Origin: Pelotomaculum isophthalicicum JI | GTDB lineage: Bacteria; Bacillota; Desulfotomaculia; Desulfotomaculales; Pelotomaculaceae | DNA length: 64,000 bases | Reading direction: 5' to 3' | NCBI RefSeq assembly: GCF_029478095.1 | Contig: NZ_JAKOAV010000003.1 | Coordinates: forward strand, 1-64,000 | In this document: piece by piece, positions 26,120 to 35,439 of the stretch | Layout of the letters: each line of letters begins with the position of its first letter | How positions within the stretch are numbered: the first letter of the stretch is position 1 | Notes under the pieces: generated by a model | The model's input: the letters and a program-made list of their open reading frames with translations, nothing else | Databases searched by the model: none | What the model was told of the DNA's origin: nothing | Position numbers and translations under genes: made by a program

Positions 26120-27250
26120 ATGTTTAAATCCAGTTCTTATATTAGAATGATAGTCCTTTTTTTGCTCATTCATCTATCTGCATCCTTACAGGCAAGTGCT
26201 GCAGTTTATAAATATGATGCCCTTAACCGCTTAACCTCGGTAACCTACCCAAATGGCCAAAAGATAGACTATACATATGATCCCGGGGGCAACATGCTTA
26301 GCGTTAGCCACCATTCGTCATCGGATACGACCCCGCCAACTGTTAAGAATACTAATCCTGCCGATGGTGCTACAGATGTATCTGTAAGCGCATCTGTATA
26401 CGTTACCTTTTCCGAAACGGTAGTTGAGGACGTATACTTCAAAGATATCAACATTAGAAATACTAGTGACAATTCAGTAGTCAACTATATATACAATATT
26501 AACAACGATATGCTCACTATTGATCCCATAAGTGACTTCAGCAGCAGCAGTGTAACTTACGCGGTTTATGTCCCCGCTGGCGCTGTAAAAGATAGAGCCG
26601 GCAACTCTCTGGAAAATGATTATGTCTTTACTTTTACAACAGTCGAGGAGCATACAAGCGGTTTCACCCTCACCGCTCCCAACGGCGGCGAGAACTGGCC
26701 GGCGGGAGCCACCAAACAAATCACCTGGAGTTACGCCGGGGAAGGGTGTCCGACAGACGCCAGGCTGTCCCTATACAAAGGCGGCGTGTTCCAGAAAGTC
26801 ATAGTCAGCAGCGTCACCCCGGAATCCGGCACATACAGCTGGACAATCCCCGGCAGCCAGGCAGCCGGGGACGATTACCAGATCAGGATCACCAGCAACA
26901 CCGACACAAACGTGTACGATCTGAGCGACGCCAACTTCACCATCAGCAAGCCCATCACCCTCACCAGCCCCAACGGCGGCGAGAACTGGCAGGCGGGAGC
27001 AGCCAAAGAGCTCACCTGGACTTACGCCGGAGAAGGGTGTCCGACAGACGCCAGGCTGTCCCTATACAAAGGCGGCGTGTTCCAGAAAGTCATAGTCAGC
27101 AGCGTCACCCCGGAATCCGGCACATACAGCTGGACAATCCCCGGCAGCCAGGCAGCCGGTAACGATTACCAGATCAGGATTACCAGCAACAGCGACACAA
27201 ATGTATACGATCTAAGCGACGCCACCTTCACCATCAATTCGTCACCTTAG
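26120..27250 (+). CDS. Secreted protein with YD motif, Ig-like and duplicated Kre9/KNH-type domains
   Basis: 376 residues from ATG 26120, after GCGAGGTG. A signal peptide (YIRMIVLFLLIHLSASLQASA) is followed by one YD-repeat segment (YKYDALNRLTSVTYPNGQK). A bacterial Ig-like Big_5 domain comes next (PPTVKNTNPADGATDVSVSA). Two 97-residue repeats starting LTAPNGGENWPAG and LTSPNGGENWQAG resemble the Ser/Thr-rich Kre9/KNH surface domain. The orphan YD segment suggests it derives from the neighbouring Rhs family. It is probably a surface-exposed adhesin or an Rhs-associated fragment. Function unknown. Confidence 0.8.
   Translation: MFKSSSYIRMIVLFLLIHLSASLQASAAVYKYDALNRLTSVTYPNGQKIDYTYDPGGNMLSVSHHSSSDTTPPTVKNTNPADGATDVSVSASVYVTFSETVVEDVYFKDINIRNTSDNSVVNYIYNINNDMLTIDPISDFSSSSVTYAVYVPAGAVKDRAGNSLENDYVFTFTTVEEHTSGFTLTAPNGGENWPAGATKQITWSYAGEGCPTDARLSLYKGGVFQKVIVSSVTPESGTYSWTIPGSQAAGDDYQIRITSNTDTNVYDLSDANFTISKPITLTSPNGGENWQAGAAKELTWTYAGEGCPTDARLSLYKGGVFQKVIVSSVTPESGTYSWTIPGSQAAGNDYQIRITSNSDTNVYDLSDATFTINSSP
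26669..27241 (+). repeat. Tandem near-identical 291-bp coding repeat
   Basis: Unit 1 starts at 26669 and unit 2 at 26960. Long stretches, for example 26740-26870 against 27031-27161, are almost base-for-base identical. This implies a recent duplication or gene conversion within the secreted-protein gene. Confidence 0.9.
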
Positions 27251-27311
27251 TATGCGATAGTATTTGAGATAGCTACGGATTCTATCGGGAAAGAAGGAAG
27301 ACATGGGAAGA

Positions 27312-27590
27312 TTGGAAAAGACACTGGCTACTGGTGAAACCTGGTTCTGGAGCCGCAGCAGGAAGGTCTTCTGGCATAAAGGAGAGACTTCAGGCAACAT
27401 ACAGCGGGTAAAAGAGGTATTCTACGACTGCGACCGCGATACACTCCTGCTTTAGGTGGAACAACAAGGGGCGGCCTGTCATGAAGGATACCGCACCTGT
27501 TTTCATTGCCGGTTGGAGCAGGACGGAACCGTTGCCATAGTCGGCGAGAAATTGTTTGATCCGGATCAGGTTTATGGAAAGCAATCTTAA
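27312..27590 (+). pseudogene. hisI: hisI 3' fragment (duplicate)
   Basis: Covers the last 93 codons of phosphoribosyl-AMP cyclohydrolase, about 90% identical to 19113-19391. CTGTTTAAA of the intact gene is CTGCTTTAG here, which gives an in-frame stop, and the first 36 codons are absent. It is therefore non-functional. With the left copy it brackets the Rhs island. Confidence 0.93.
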
Positions 27591-27604
27591 GTGAAAACGA
27601 AGAT

Positions 27605-27650
27605 AAAGCCCGTTGCGTGGCCTGCGGCCGGATGCAGCGGGCTTTTGTGC
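27605..27650 (+). terminator. Duplicated hisI terminator
   Basis: AAAGCCCG (27605-27612)/CGGGCTTT (27638-27645) followed by TTGTG. It is the second copy of the his terminator and now isolates the island from the carbonic anhydrase gene. Confidence 0.75.
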
Positions 27651-27733
27651 CTCTTTCTAAGTTTACCGGCTTGACTATCTTTTTTTAATCGTATTATAAT
27701 AAACATTATTTCATAATTATTTGGGGGCATTCT

Positions 27734-28261
27734 ATGTCGTTGTATCGTTTCGCGGGTAGAGAGCCGGTAATTGGCGCGGGAAGTTATGTGAGCGAGTTGG
27801 CCATGGTTATCGGTGACGTTCAAATTGGTGAAAATAGTTACATAGGACACGGAGCCATTCTCAGGGGAGATTACGGCACTATTGTCATCGGTTCGGGTAC
27901 GGCGATTGAGGAAGGTACGGTTATACACGCGCCGCCTTGCGGTACCTGCCGGATTGGGCGGAGTGTAACCGTAGGGCACGGCGCGATAATTCACGCGGAA
28001 GATATTGAAGATTATGCTGTCATCGGAATGGGCGCCATTTTGAGTCTTCATGCCAAAGTTGGTAGTTGGGCTATTATCGCTGAGGGAAGTGTTGTTAAGA
28101 GTCATCAGAGTGTGCCCGAAAAAGTCGTTGTAGCCGGTAACCCGGCCCGTATAATGAGGAATGTTGAACCCCGGGACATTGAGTTTTGGACGTGGGGCAA
28201 ACAACTTTATGTTGATCTGGCTCAACAATACTTGCGTAACGGAATGGAAAAAATAGATTAG
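27734..28261 (+). CDS. Gamma-class carbonic anhydrase family protein
   Basis: 175 residues folding as a left-handed parallel beta-helix of hexapeptide repeats (VIGDVQIGENSYIGHGAILR). The three zinc-binding His of Cam-type enzymes are in place: VIHAPP, then the pair five residues apart in VGHGAIIHAED. It would hydrate CO2 to bicarbonate as a trimer in the cytoplasm. The catalytic loop Glu residues of archaeal Cam are not obvious, so it may be a CamH/YrdA-type member of lower or other activity. It lies 17 bases before the DUF134 gene, so the two likely form an operon. Confidence 0.9.
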   Translation: MSLYRFAGREPVIGAGSYVSELAMVIGDVQIGENSYIGHGAILRGDYGTIVIGSGTAIEEGTVIHAPPCGTCRIGRSVTVGHGAIIHAEDIEDYAVIGMGAILSLHAKVGSWAIIAEGSVVKSHQSVPEKVVVAGNPARIMRNVEPRDIEFWTWGKQLYVDLAQQYLRNGMEKID

Positions 28262-28278
28262 CTGCCGAGGTGTAATAG

Positions 28279-28680
28279 ATGCCGCGACCGCCAAAATACA
28301 GGAGAGTCGAGCAGTTGCCACAGTTCACTTATTTCAAACCTTCCGGAATTCCAATGTCGGAACTTTTAGAAATACACTTAACGGTTGAGGAACTGGAAGC
28401 AATTCGCCTTAGAGATTTGGAAGGACTGGAATATGAAGAATGCAGTGAGAAAATGTCTGTTTCCCGGCCTACTTTTTACAGGATAATCACTGCCGCCAGG
28501 AAAAAAATAGCCGGCGCGTTGGTGAAAGGGTCTGCATTAAGAGTAACCGGCGGAAATTTCAAACTGGCCAAGTTTGAATTAGCCTGTAAAAATTGTGGCC
28601 ACCATTGGGAAGATATTATTTGCTGCCGTCGCACCAGATGCCCGGCATGTAACGCAAACAATTGGCACCGGGTGAATTAA
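28279..28680 (+). CDS. DUF134 (UPF0251) DNA-binding protein
   Basis: 133 residues. It starts MPRPPKYRRVEQLPQFTYFK, the family signature, then LTVEELEAIRLRDLEGLEYE and ECSEKMSVSRPTFYRII, a sigma-factor-like helix-turn-helix. A C-terminal zinc-ribbon-like part has CKNCGHHWEDIICCRRTRCP and a final Cys. It is probably a transcription factor of unknown regulon, often near metal or iron-sulfur genes. A strong terminator follows it. Confidence 0.9.
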   Translation: MPRPPKYRRVEQLPQFTYFKPSGIPMSELLEIHLTVEELEAIRLRDLEGLEYEECSEKMSVSRPTFYRIITAARKKIAGALVKGSALRVTGGNFKLAKFELACKNCGHHWEDIICCRRTRCPACNANNWHRVN

Positions 28681-28690
28681 TTAAATCAAT

Positions 28691-28733
28691 AGCCCTCGTT
28701 TCACCGAAAGGTGAAATCCGAGGGCTTCTTTGC
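28691..28733 (+). terminator. Rho-independent terminator
   Basis: AGCCCTCG/CGAGGGCT outer stem and TTTCACC-GAAA-GGTGAAA inner stem with a GNRA loop, then TTCTTTGCTT. It closes the DUF134 transcript and faces the end of asnB. Confidence 0.85.
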
Positions 28734-28760
28734 TTATTATGTCAATCTGTATGTCAACGC

Positions 28761-30608
28761 TTACCGAATGACAACCCGGTATTCACGCAGCCAGGTATCC
28801 ACCTGGGCCAGGTAGGCGAGAAGCTGGGGACCGCGCATAAGCTGGCCGAACCACGGCCGGTCAAAGACCATGTCGCTGGATTGTACCATGGAACGAAGTT
28901 TAGCGGTATTTACCAACAGATGCAAGGGTGAGGTGCGATCATCAAGGATGCTTAAGACCCATTCCTTGACAGCAGTCAAGTAGGCGGGGTTATGTGTCTT
29001 CGGATACGGGCTCTTGCGCCGTGTCAGCACGTCGTCCGGCAGAACGCCTTTTAACGCCCGGCGCAAGATACCCTTTTCCATTCCATCACAGGTTTTCATG
29101 GACCAGGGAATGTTCCAGGCGTATTCAGCCAGTCGGTGGTCGCAATACGGCACTCTTACTTCAAGGCCGTTCGACATGCTCATGCGGTCTTTGCGGTCAA
29201 GCAGCGTGGGCATAAACCGGGTTATACACAAGTAAAATATTTTGCGTATGCGGGCTTCGGCCGGCTGTTCACCAGAGAGGCGGGGTACCTCCGACAAAGC
29301 CTCCCGGTAACGTTCCTCAATGTATTCTTCAGGCTTGATCAGTTCAACCAGTTCGGGCGAGAGCAAGCCGGTCCTGTCCCGGACCATGCTAATCCATGGA
29401 AAAGTTTCGGATTCTAACATTTCTTTATTGTGAAACCAGGGATACCCGCCAAATATTTCGTCAGCTGATTCACCGGAGAGGGCGACTGTGGCCCCTTTTT
29501 TTATCTCATGGCAGAACAGATAGAGAGAGGAGTCTACGTCGGCCATGCCGGGCAAGTCGTTTGCCCGCACGGCTGATACTAACGCCTCGGCCAATTGAGG
29601 AGTGTCAATTAAGATTCTGTGGTGGATTGTACCGAAGGAATCGGAAACACGTTTCACCCAAGGTTCGTCAGCGCTGGTTTCAAAGCGGTTCGGTTGAAAA
29701 TGATGGTCGTTGCCAACATAGTCAACTGAATAGGTATGAAGCGGTTCGAGTCCGGCTTTTTTGAACGCCCTAGCGGCAAGCGCCGTGATCGCGCTTGAAT
29801 CGAGACCGCCTGACAGGAGTGTGCAGACTGGCACGTCCGCGACAAGCTGGCGTTCAACTGTATCCTGAAAGAGTTCCCGCACGTGAGCGGCTGTGGTGTC
29901 CAAGTCGTCTTCGTGGCGCTGGCTTTCCAGCGCCCAGTACCGTTGTATTTGGACCCCGCTGCGGCTGTATGTCAGGCAATGTCCCGGCCTCAGTTCCGCT
30001 ACCCCATGGAAGATTCCGTGCCCCGGCGTGCGGGACGGCCCCATGACAAAAATTTCGGCTAGTCCTTCTGCACCGACTTCGGGACGGACCTCCGGGTGGG
30101 CAAGCAGCGCTTTCAATTCAGAGCCGAAGATAAAGGCGCTGCCGCGCTGGGTATAGAATAGCGGCTTGACGCCAAGACGGTCACGGGCGAGGAAAAGGCT
30201 CTGTTCGGATTCATCCCAAATCGCGAACGCGAAAATACCGTTAAACCGTTCCACGCAAGCGGGACCCCATTCCATGAAAGCGAACAAAAGCGCTTCAGTG
30301 TCTGAGTTTTTCGTAAGGAAATTATAGCCCCGTGTTTCCAACTCCCGCCGCAAATCAAGCGTGTTGTACAACTCACCGTTATAGGTGATTGTGTATGTGT
30401 GCTCCCCGCGCCGGCGGGTCATCGGTTGTCCGCCGCCCGACGGGTCAACCACAACCAGCCGGCGGTGGCCTAACGCGGCGCGCGTCGAAAGCCACACTCC
30501 GGCGGCGTCCGGCCCGCGGTAGGCTAATGTTTCAATCATTGATTCCAGAGTATGGCGCTGTTGATTAAGGTCCTTTTCCCAGTCTATCCAACCAGTTATC
30601 CCGCACAT
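28761..30608 (-). CDS. asnB: Asparagine synthetase, glutamine-hydrolysing
   Basis: 615 residues from the ATG at 30608 so that Cys2 (MCGITGW) is the glutaminase nucleophile after Met removal; AAGGAGCGTG precedes it. An N-terminal class II amidotransferase domain (TITYNGELYN, NSDTEALLFAFMEWG) is followed by the synthetase domain with the PP-loop LLSGGLDSSAITALAA and SADEIFGGYPWFHN. It makes asparagine from aspartate, glutamine and ATP. It is a single-gene unit on the minus strand. The length is normal for AsnB/AsnO. Confidence 0.95.
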   Translation of the reverse strand: MCGITGWIDWEKDLNQQRHTLESMIETLAYRGPDAAGVWLSTRAALGHRRLVVVDPSGGGQPMTRRRGEHTYTITYNGELYNTLDLRRELETRGYNFLTKNSDTEALLFAFMEWGPACVERFNGIFAFAIWDESEQSLFLARDRLGVKPLFYTQRGSAFIFGSELKALLAHPEVRPEVGAEGLAEIFVMGPSRTPGHGIFHGVAELRPGHCLTYSRSGVQIQRYWALESQRHEDDLDTTAAHVRELFQDTVERQLVADVPVCTLLSGGLDSSAITALAARAFKKAGLEPLHTYSVDYVGNDHHFQPNRFETSADEPWVKRVSDSFGTIHHRILIDTPQLAEALVSAVRANDLPGMADVDSSLYLFCHEIKKGATVALSGESADEIFGGYPWFHNKEMLESETFPWISMVRDRTGLLSPELVELIKPEEYIEERYREALSEVPRLSGEQPAEARIRKIFYLCITRFMPTLLDRKDRMSMSNGLEVRVPYCDHRLAEYAWNIPWSMKTCDGMEKGILRRALKGVLPDDVLTRRKSPYPKTHNPAYLTAVKEWVLSILDDRTSPLHLLVNTAKLRSMVQSSDMVFDRPWFGQLMRGPQLLAYLAQVDTWLREYRVVIR

Positions 30609-30672
30609 CAGGCTTTCACGCTCCTTTTTATTCTTAAAACCATATCTCTTAATGCTTAAAAAAATAATGAAA

Positions 30673-30723
30673 GGGGACACACCTCCCTTTAGGGTCTATC
30701 TTTGGGGTCGGAGGAATGTCCCC
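30673..30723. repeat. Imperfect inverted repeat, likely dispersed element
   Basis: GGGGACA...CCTCC on the left pairs with GGAGG...TGTCCCC on the right around a loop of about 25 bases. Hairpins with GGGGACA ends are common as dispersed repeats in Firmicute genomes. It lies just upstream of asnB. Confidence 0.55.
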
Positions 30724-30875
30724 AACGAGTTTATTGGCAGAATCTGGTCCGCAAAATAAATAAAGCGCACGGAGTAAATGAATTACTCACGGCGCCGTTG
30801 CCCGAGCTTCATGTTATTGTCGTACAACAATAATATATTCGGGCCAAATTTTAATGTGCTATTAAGTTAGTCTTT

Positions 30876-32780
30876 TTAGATTGTATTCAAGAGCTGTTCT
30901 TTTAGCTCAAAGTACCGGGCAGTATTTAACAGCCCGTTTTGCGCCTCCCGGTGGTCGAATCCATAAGCCCTCCGGCTTACTGCGAGGACCGGCGGGGCTT
31001 GAATTCTTTTGGCGACAGCCATGCCGGTATATAGTTTCCACCAGCGCTCCAGGTCGGCGATAAATTCGCGGGCGCTGGGGAAAAGCTGTTTGGTCAGGCC
31101 GGGCTGACAGCCGATTTTTTCTTCCAGGACGCCTTGCCTGTACCAGTCCAGGATATCTTCAGGCGCCGACCTGTTCCAATCTTCCATAAAGGCGTGAAAC
31201 AAGTAATCATGGTACGGATAAAAAATCGGGTCGCCCTTGCCCTGTTCCACGGCTTGATCAAAGGAAAGTTCCGCGCTGGGAACGATATCAATGGTTTTTT
31301 GAGGGATGACTTCTCTCTGGTAAATATGTTCGTTTAAATAACCGGCCAGAGCGTAGACCTGGTGTTTCCACAGATCAGCCAGTGCGGCCAGGAAACCGCC
31401 CAGATCCCCGTATAGTGTGGAGTAACCGACTGTCATTTCACTTTTATTGGCGTTGCAAACGAAACCGCCGCCAAAGGCTGCCGCCAGCCCGGCCAGAACC
31501 CGGGATGAACGGTCGCGGGCCTGGATATTTTCGGCCGCGAAAGGAGTGACGGTGAGGTTGAATTGACGGCCGTTTTTGAGATTGACAACCGGAGTATCGT
31601 TGATTTGTTTAATAGTGTAATCGACTGATTCCTGAATAGGCATGACTGTATATTGACAGCTTAGATTCTGGGCTAGTTTTGCGGCTAAATCCTTGGTGGT
31701 CGGGGAGTTGTATATGCTTGGCATATTTACCAGGAGGATGTTTTCCGGTCCCAGCACCTTTGTATACAAAGCGGCGCTGACAGCTGAGTCGATGCCGCCC
31801 GAAGCGCCGATTACCACTTTCTCAATGCCTATTGAACGTGCGAATTTATCTATCCCGTAATTAAGAGCCTGGTAAACGCTGTCCATACCCCGGTCGTCGG
31901 GTACTGTGACCGGAGAATGATCCTCTCCCTTTTGGGTTAAGTCCAGGTCAATACATTTTAATGTCTGGGTGAAAGGTTGGCAGTAGTCAATTATTTCACC
32001 CTTACCGTTATATACGGTGCTGAAACCGTCAAATGTATAGACAGTTTTGCCGTTATTTTGCGTTCCTACGTTATTCACATAAATTAAAGGAACACTGGTG
32101 CTTTCAACCTGCTTGGAAAAGACCCGGTTGCGCTTGTTGTTTTTGCCTAGGGTGAACGGTGAAGCGGATATGTTCACAAACAGGTGCACAGGCCCATTCT
32201 GGTGAACGGCCGCTATGGTTTTAACGCTGTAGTCCTCGCTCCAGCCGTCTTCGCAAAGAATGCAGCCAAGATTGACAGATTCCCCGGCTATGTTCATATG
32301 CACCGGTTGAAGCATGTCCTCGACACTTTTCCCCAGTTCCGGGGCCAGCTTGCGCAGGCTGTAGAAATGTCGGGTGTCGTCAAATTCCCTGTAATTTGGT
32401 TGTAATGTTTTGATCCGGAAAGGGTAGGGGAAATTCTCGTCTCCATGCAGTTTGCCATTCTGGGCGATGAAAAACGCGTTGTACTTGCGCACTCTGCCGT
32501 CGTCACCTGTTTTGTCCCAGTCTATTCCCACATTGCCGAATAACACGCATAAGTCGTGGGAAGCTTCTGTAATTATACGGCCATGTCTTTCGCAATCCCG
32601 GAGAAAGGCTTGTTGTTCCCATGTGTCTCCGATTAAATAACCAGGTATGCACATTTCCGGAAATATGGCTATTTGTGCCTGCCGCATACGTGCTTCTTCC
32701 AGCATCTTCAGCATCGTCCGGGTATTTAAATCCGGTCTCCCGGGTATTACCTCCATTTGGCCCAAAGCTATTCTCAGCAA
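30876..32780 (-). CDS. nadE: Glutamine-dependent NAD+ synthetase
   Basis: 634 residues from TTG 32780, chosen because GAGGTGAGG lies just before it; ATG 32822 lacks such a site. The N-terminal nitrilase-type glutaminase has Glu in IAIFPEMCIPGYL and the nucleophile Cys in GCILCEDGWSEDY. The C-terminal synthetase has the PP-loop IGASGGIDSAVSAAL and a KSEMTVGYSTLYGDLGG segment. It converts deamido-NAD and glutamine to NAD. It stands alone, divergent from pcrA. Confidence 0.95.
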   Translation of the reverse strand: MLRIALGQMEVIPGRPDLNTRTMLKMLEEARMRQAQIAIFPEMCIPGYLIGDTWEQQAFLRDCERHGRIITEASHDLCVLFGNVGIDWDKTGDDGRVRKYNAFFIAQNGKLHGDENFPYPFRIKTLQPNYREFDDTRHFYSLRKLAPELGKSVEDMLQPVHMNIAGESVNLGCILCEDGWSEDYSVKTIAAVHQNGPVHLFVNISASPFTLGKNNKRNRVFSKQVESTSVPLIYVNNVGTQNNGKTVYTFDGFSTVYNGKGEIIDYCQPFTQTLKCIDLDLTQKGEDHSPVTVPDDRGMDSVYQALNYGIDKFARSIGIEKVVIGASGGIDSAVSAALYTKVLGPENILLVNMPSIYNSPTTKDLAAKLAQNLSCQYTVMPIQESVDYTIKQINDTPVVNLKNGRQFNLTVTPFAAENIQARDRSSRVLAGLAAAFGGGFVCNANKSEMTVGYSTLYGDLGGFLAALADLWKHQVYALAGYLNEHIYQREVIPQKTIDIVPSAELSFDQAVEQGKGDPIFYPYHDYLFHAFMEDWNRSAPEDILDWYRQGVLEEKIGCQPGLTKQLFPSAREFIADLERWWKLYTGMAVAKRIQAPPVLAVSRRAYGFDHREAQNGLLNTARYFELKEQLLNTI

Positions 32781-33025
32781 AAACCTCACCTCTGTCCAGC
32801 ATATTCCTTTACATTTTAACACTCAGCAGGAATTGATCAAGCGGTAAACACGTGCAAACGGGCAACAATAAGAAGGGTTATTACGGACATTTTTGGTTGC
32901 CCTAATCAGGAGAACGGTATAGGATTATAATAACAATTATAAATAAAACGATACCCGTTATCAGATCCAAGTTTCATTTGATTTTTTTCTATATGGGTAT
33001 AAAGTTTTTGGGAAAGGGTATAGTT

Positions 33026-35233
33026 ATGGACCTAATTGCTAATTTGAACCAACCGCAGGTTGAGGCCGTTACCAGCGGGGACGGGCCGCTTTTGGTACTG
33101 GCCGGAGCGGGGAGCGGAAAAACCAGGGTTTTAACAAGCAGGGTGGCGTACCTTTTAAAGGAAAAACGGGTACAGCCGCACCGTATTCTGGCGATTACCT
33201 TTACGAATAAGGCCGCCCAGGAGATGAGGGAGCGGATCAATTCGATAGTTCCCGATGCGGCCCGCGACTTGTGGATCTGCACCTTCCACGCCGCTTGTGT
33301 GCGTATTTTGCGACGCCAGGAAGAATTTTTCGGGCGTAACCGGAATTTTGTGATTTATGACGCGGATGACCAGTTAACTTTAATTAAAGACTGTCTTAAA
33401 GAGTTGAATTTGGACGATAAAAAGTACCCGCCCAGGTCGGTAGCCTGGTCCGTATCCCAAGCAAAGAACCAGTTGGTCGACGCTGTCGATTTTGAGCGCC
33501 AGGCGATCAATCCCTTCAGCAAAAAGGTTTCCGAGGTGTATTATCTGTACTCGGAAAAACTTCGCCGCAACAATGCCGTTGATTTTGATGACTTAATCTT
33601 TTTCACGGTCAGGTTGTTCCAGAGTTATCCGCAAGTTTTGTCTTATTATCAGGATCGATTCCGTTACATCCTGGTTGACGAATACCAGGATACCAACCAT
33701 GCCCAGTATGTGCTGGTAAACTTGCTGGCCGGAGTTCACCGGAACTTGTTTGTGGTGGGTGACCCTGACCAGGGGATTTACGGCTGGCGGGGGGCGGACA
33801 TTAAAAATATTATGAGCTTTGAAAGGGATTATCCGGATGCTCATGTGGTCACCCTCGAGCAGAACTACCGCTCCACCAGTTCTATCCTGGAAGCAGCCAA
33901 CGAGATTATCCGGAACAATCCCGGCCGCAAGGAGAAGAGCCTGTGGACGGCTGCCGGTACGGGTGCGCCACTGGTAGCCTGCTGCGGTACGGACGAGCGC
34001 GATGAAGCTGATTATGTGGCTGGACAAATCCTTTTTCTAAAAGACCGCGAAGAAAAATATTATAAAGATTTTGCCGTGCTTTTCCGCACCCATGCCCAAT
34101 CCCGGGTGATTGAAGAAATATTCGTGCGGGCTGGCCTGCCGTACACTATTATTGGTGGTTTGAAATTCTACGATCGCAAGGAAATAAAGGATATCATGGC
34201 TTATCTCAGGGTGATTCTCAACCATTTCGATTCAGTCGGTCTTGCCCGGATTATCAACGTGCCAAAGCGCGGTATCGGGCAGGCATCTTTTAGTAAAATC
34301 ACTGCCTTTGCCAGTGAGCTGAATATCAGCCCGGTTGAGGCGCTCGAAAGGGCTGCTGAAATTCCCGGACTGTCAGGCAAGGTTCGCCATAAAGGAAAGG
34401 AACTGGGGGAGTTAATCCGGTACCTGTCTGAGCAATTAAATCAAATCAGCGTCACTGAGTTGACGCGGGTGGTGATGGAGCAGACGGGTTACCGGCAGGA
34501 ACTGCTGGAAGAAAACACGGTGGATTCACGAACCAGGTTGGAAAACCTTGATGAATTGCTTTCTGCCACCGGTGAATTTGACCAGGAGGCTGATGAAAAC
34601 ACACTGCAGGGATTTTTGGAAAATGTTGCGTTAGTTACAGATACTGATAAGTATGATCAAAGTACTGACCAAGTGACGCTGATGACGCTGCATAGCGCTA
34701 AAGGGCTTGAGTTTCCGGTGGTTTTTATAACCGGCATGGAAGAAGGGATTTTCCCCCACTCTCGCGCTTTAACGGAACCAGGTGAGTTGGAAGAGGAAAG
34801 GCGGCTTTGCTATGTAGGTATAACCAGGGCTATGGAGCGGCTTTACCTGACTCGTTGCTGGAAGCGAAACATTTACGGCGCCATGAAATATAACCCGCCG
34901 TCACGTTTTCTTGAAGAAATACCGCCGCATTTGTTGAACGGGGATAACCGGATCAACGGAGATGATTTCACGAATGAGAATGAATGGCAACAAAAGACGA
35001 CTCGATCAAGTTTTGCCGGCGCACCGGCACATTTTAAGCCAAAGGTAAGCCGGACTTTGAATACTGCTGGACAACTGGAAATGGGTGACAAAGTCAAACA
35101 TAAAAAGTGGGGTATTGGTACTATTGTGGGTATTCAAGGTGAGGGAGAAGACATTGTATTTCAGGTGGCCTTTCCCGGGGAAGGTATAAAGGATTTAATG
35201 GCCCGGTACGCTCCACTGGAAAAAGCAAATTAG
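33026..35233 (+). CDS. pcrA: ATP-dependent DNA helicase PcrA (UvrD/Rep family)
   Basis: 735 residues from ATG 33026 (MDLIANLNQPQVEAV). This SF1A 3'-5' helicase acts in nucleotide excision repair and in clearing recombination intermediates. Motif I is LAGAGSGKTRVL, motif II LVDEYQDTNHAQY, motif III VGDPDQGIYGWRGAD, motif IV LEQNYRS, motif V LMTLHSAKGLEFPVVF, and motif VI EEERRLCYVGITRA. The C-terminal Tudor-like tail (GDKVKHKKWGIGTIVGI) binds RNA polymerase in PcrA. It comes before amj and ligA, as in related genomes. Confidence 0.97.
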   Translation: MDLIANLNQPQVEAVTSGDGPLLVLAGAGSGKTRVLTSRVAYLLKEKRVQPHRILAITFTNKAAQEMRERINSIVPDAARDLWICTFHAACVRILRRQEEFFGRNRNFVIYDADDQLTLIKDCLKELNLDDKKYPPRSVAWSVSQAKNQLVDAVDFERQAINPFSKKVSEVYYLYSEKLRRNNAVDFDDLIFFTVRLFQSYPQVLSYYQDRFRYILVDEYQDTNHAQYVLVNLLAGVHRNLFVVGDPDQGIYGWRGADIKNIMSFERDYPDAHVVTLEQNYRSTSSILEAANEIIRNNPGRKEKSLWTAAGTGAPLVACCGTDERDEADYVAGQILFLKDREEKYYKDFAVLFRTHAQSRVIEEIFVRAGLPYTIIGGLKFYDRKEIKDIMAYLRVILNHFDSVGLARIINVPKRGIGQASFSKITAFASELNISPVEALERAAEIPGLSGKVRHKGKELGELIRYLSEQLNQISVTELTRVVMEQTGYRQELLEENTVDSRTRLENLDELLSATGEFDQEADENTLQGFLENVALVTDTDKYDQSTDQVTLMTLHSAKGLEFPVVFITGMEEGIFPHSRALTEPGELEEERRLCYVGITRAMERLYLTRCWKRNIYGAMKYNPPSRFLEEIPPHLLNGDNRINGDDFTNENEWQQKTTRSSFAGAPAHFKPKVSRTLNTAGQLEMGDKVKHKKWGIGTIVGIQGEGEDIVFQVAFPGEGIKDLMARYAPLEKAN

Positions 35234-35240
35234 TAAAATA

Positions 35241-35328
35241 CAGGAGTCAGAATTCAGGAGTCAGGAGTCAGAATGGGAATGGGCTTATTGTCTTGAAACA
35301 TTCTGAATTCTGACTCCTGACTCCTGAC
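35241..35328. repeat. Inverted array of GGAGTCA heptamers
   Basis: The left arm (35254-35274) is made of the heptamer TCAGGAG repeated in tandem, and the right arm (35307-35327) is its exact 21-base complement. A further heptamer run lies just outside the left arm. It sits between pcrA and the next gene and could form a long hairpin, acting as a terminator without a T-run. Confidence 0.8.
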
Positions 35329-35439
35329 TACTTTAAATTAACAAATACAGAATTAATTATCTATGATAAAATGAATTTGTATAATTATGGATAAGGAAAC
35401 AATCGGTAATAATATTGGTGTTAATATAATGGAGGTGCT

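Noticed and set aside
26746-27162. A 138-codon frame inside the secreted-protein gene
   Set aside because: It is the tandem 291-bp repeat read in the wrong frame; the in-frame product with signal peptide and domains is the real gene.
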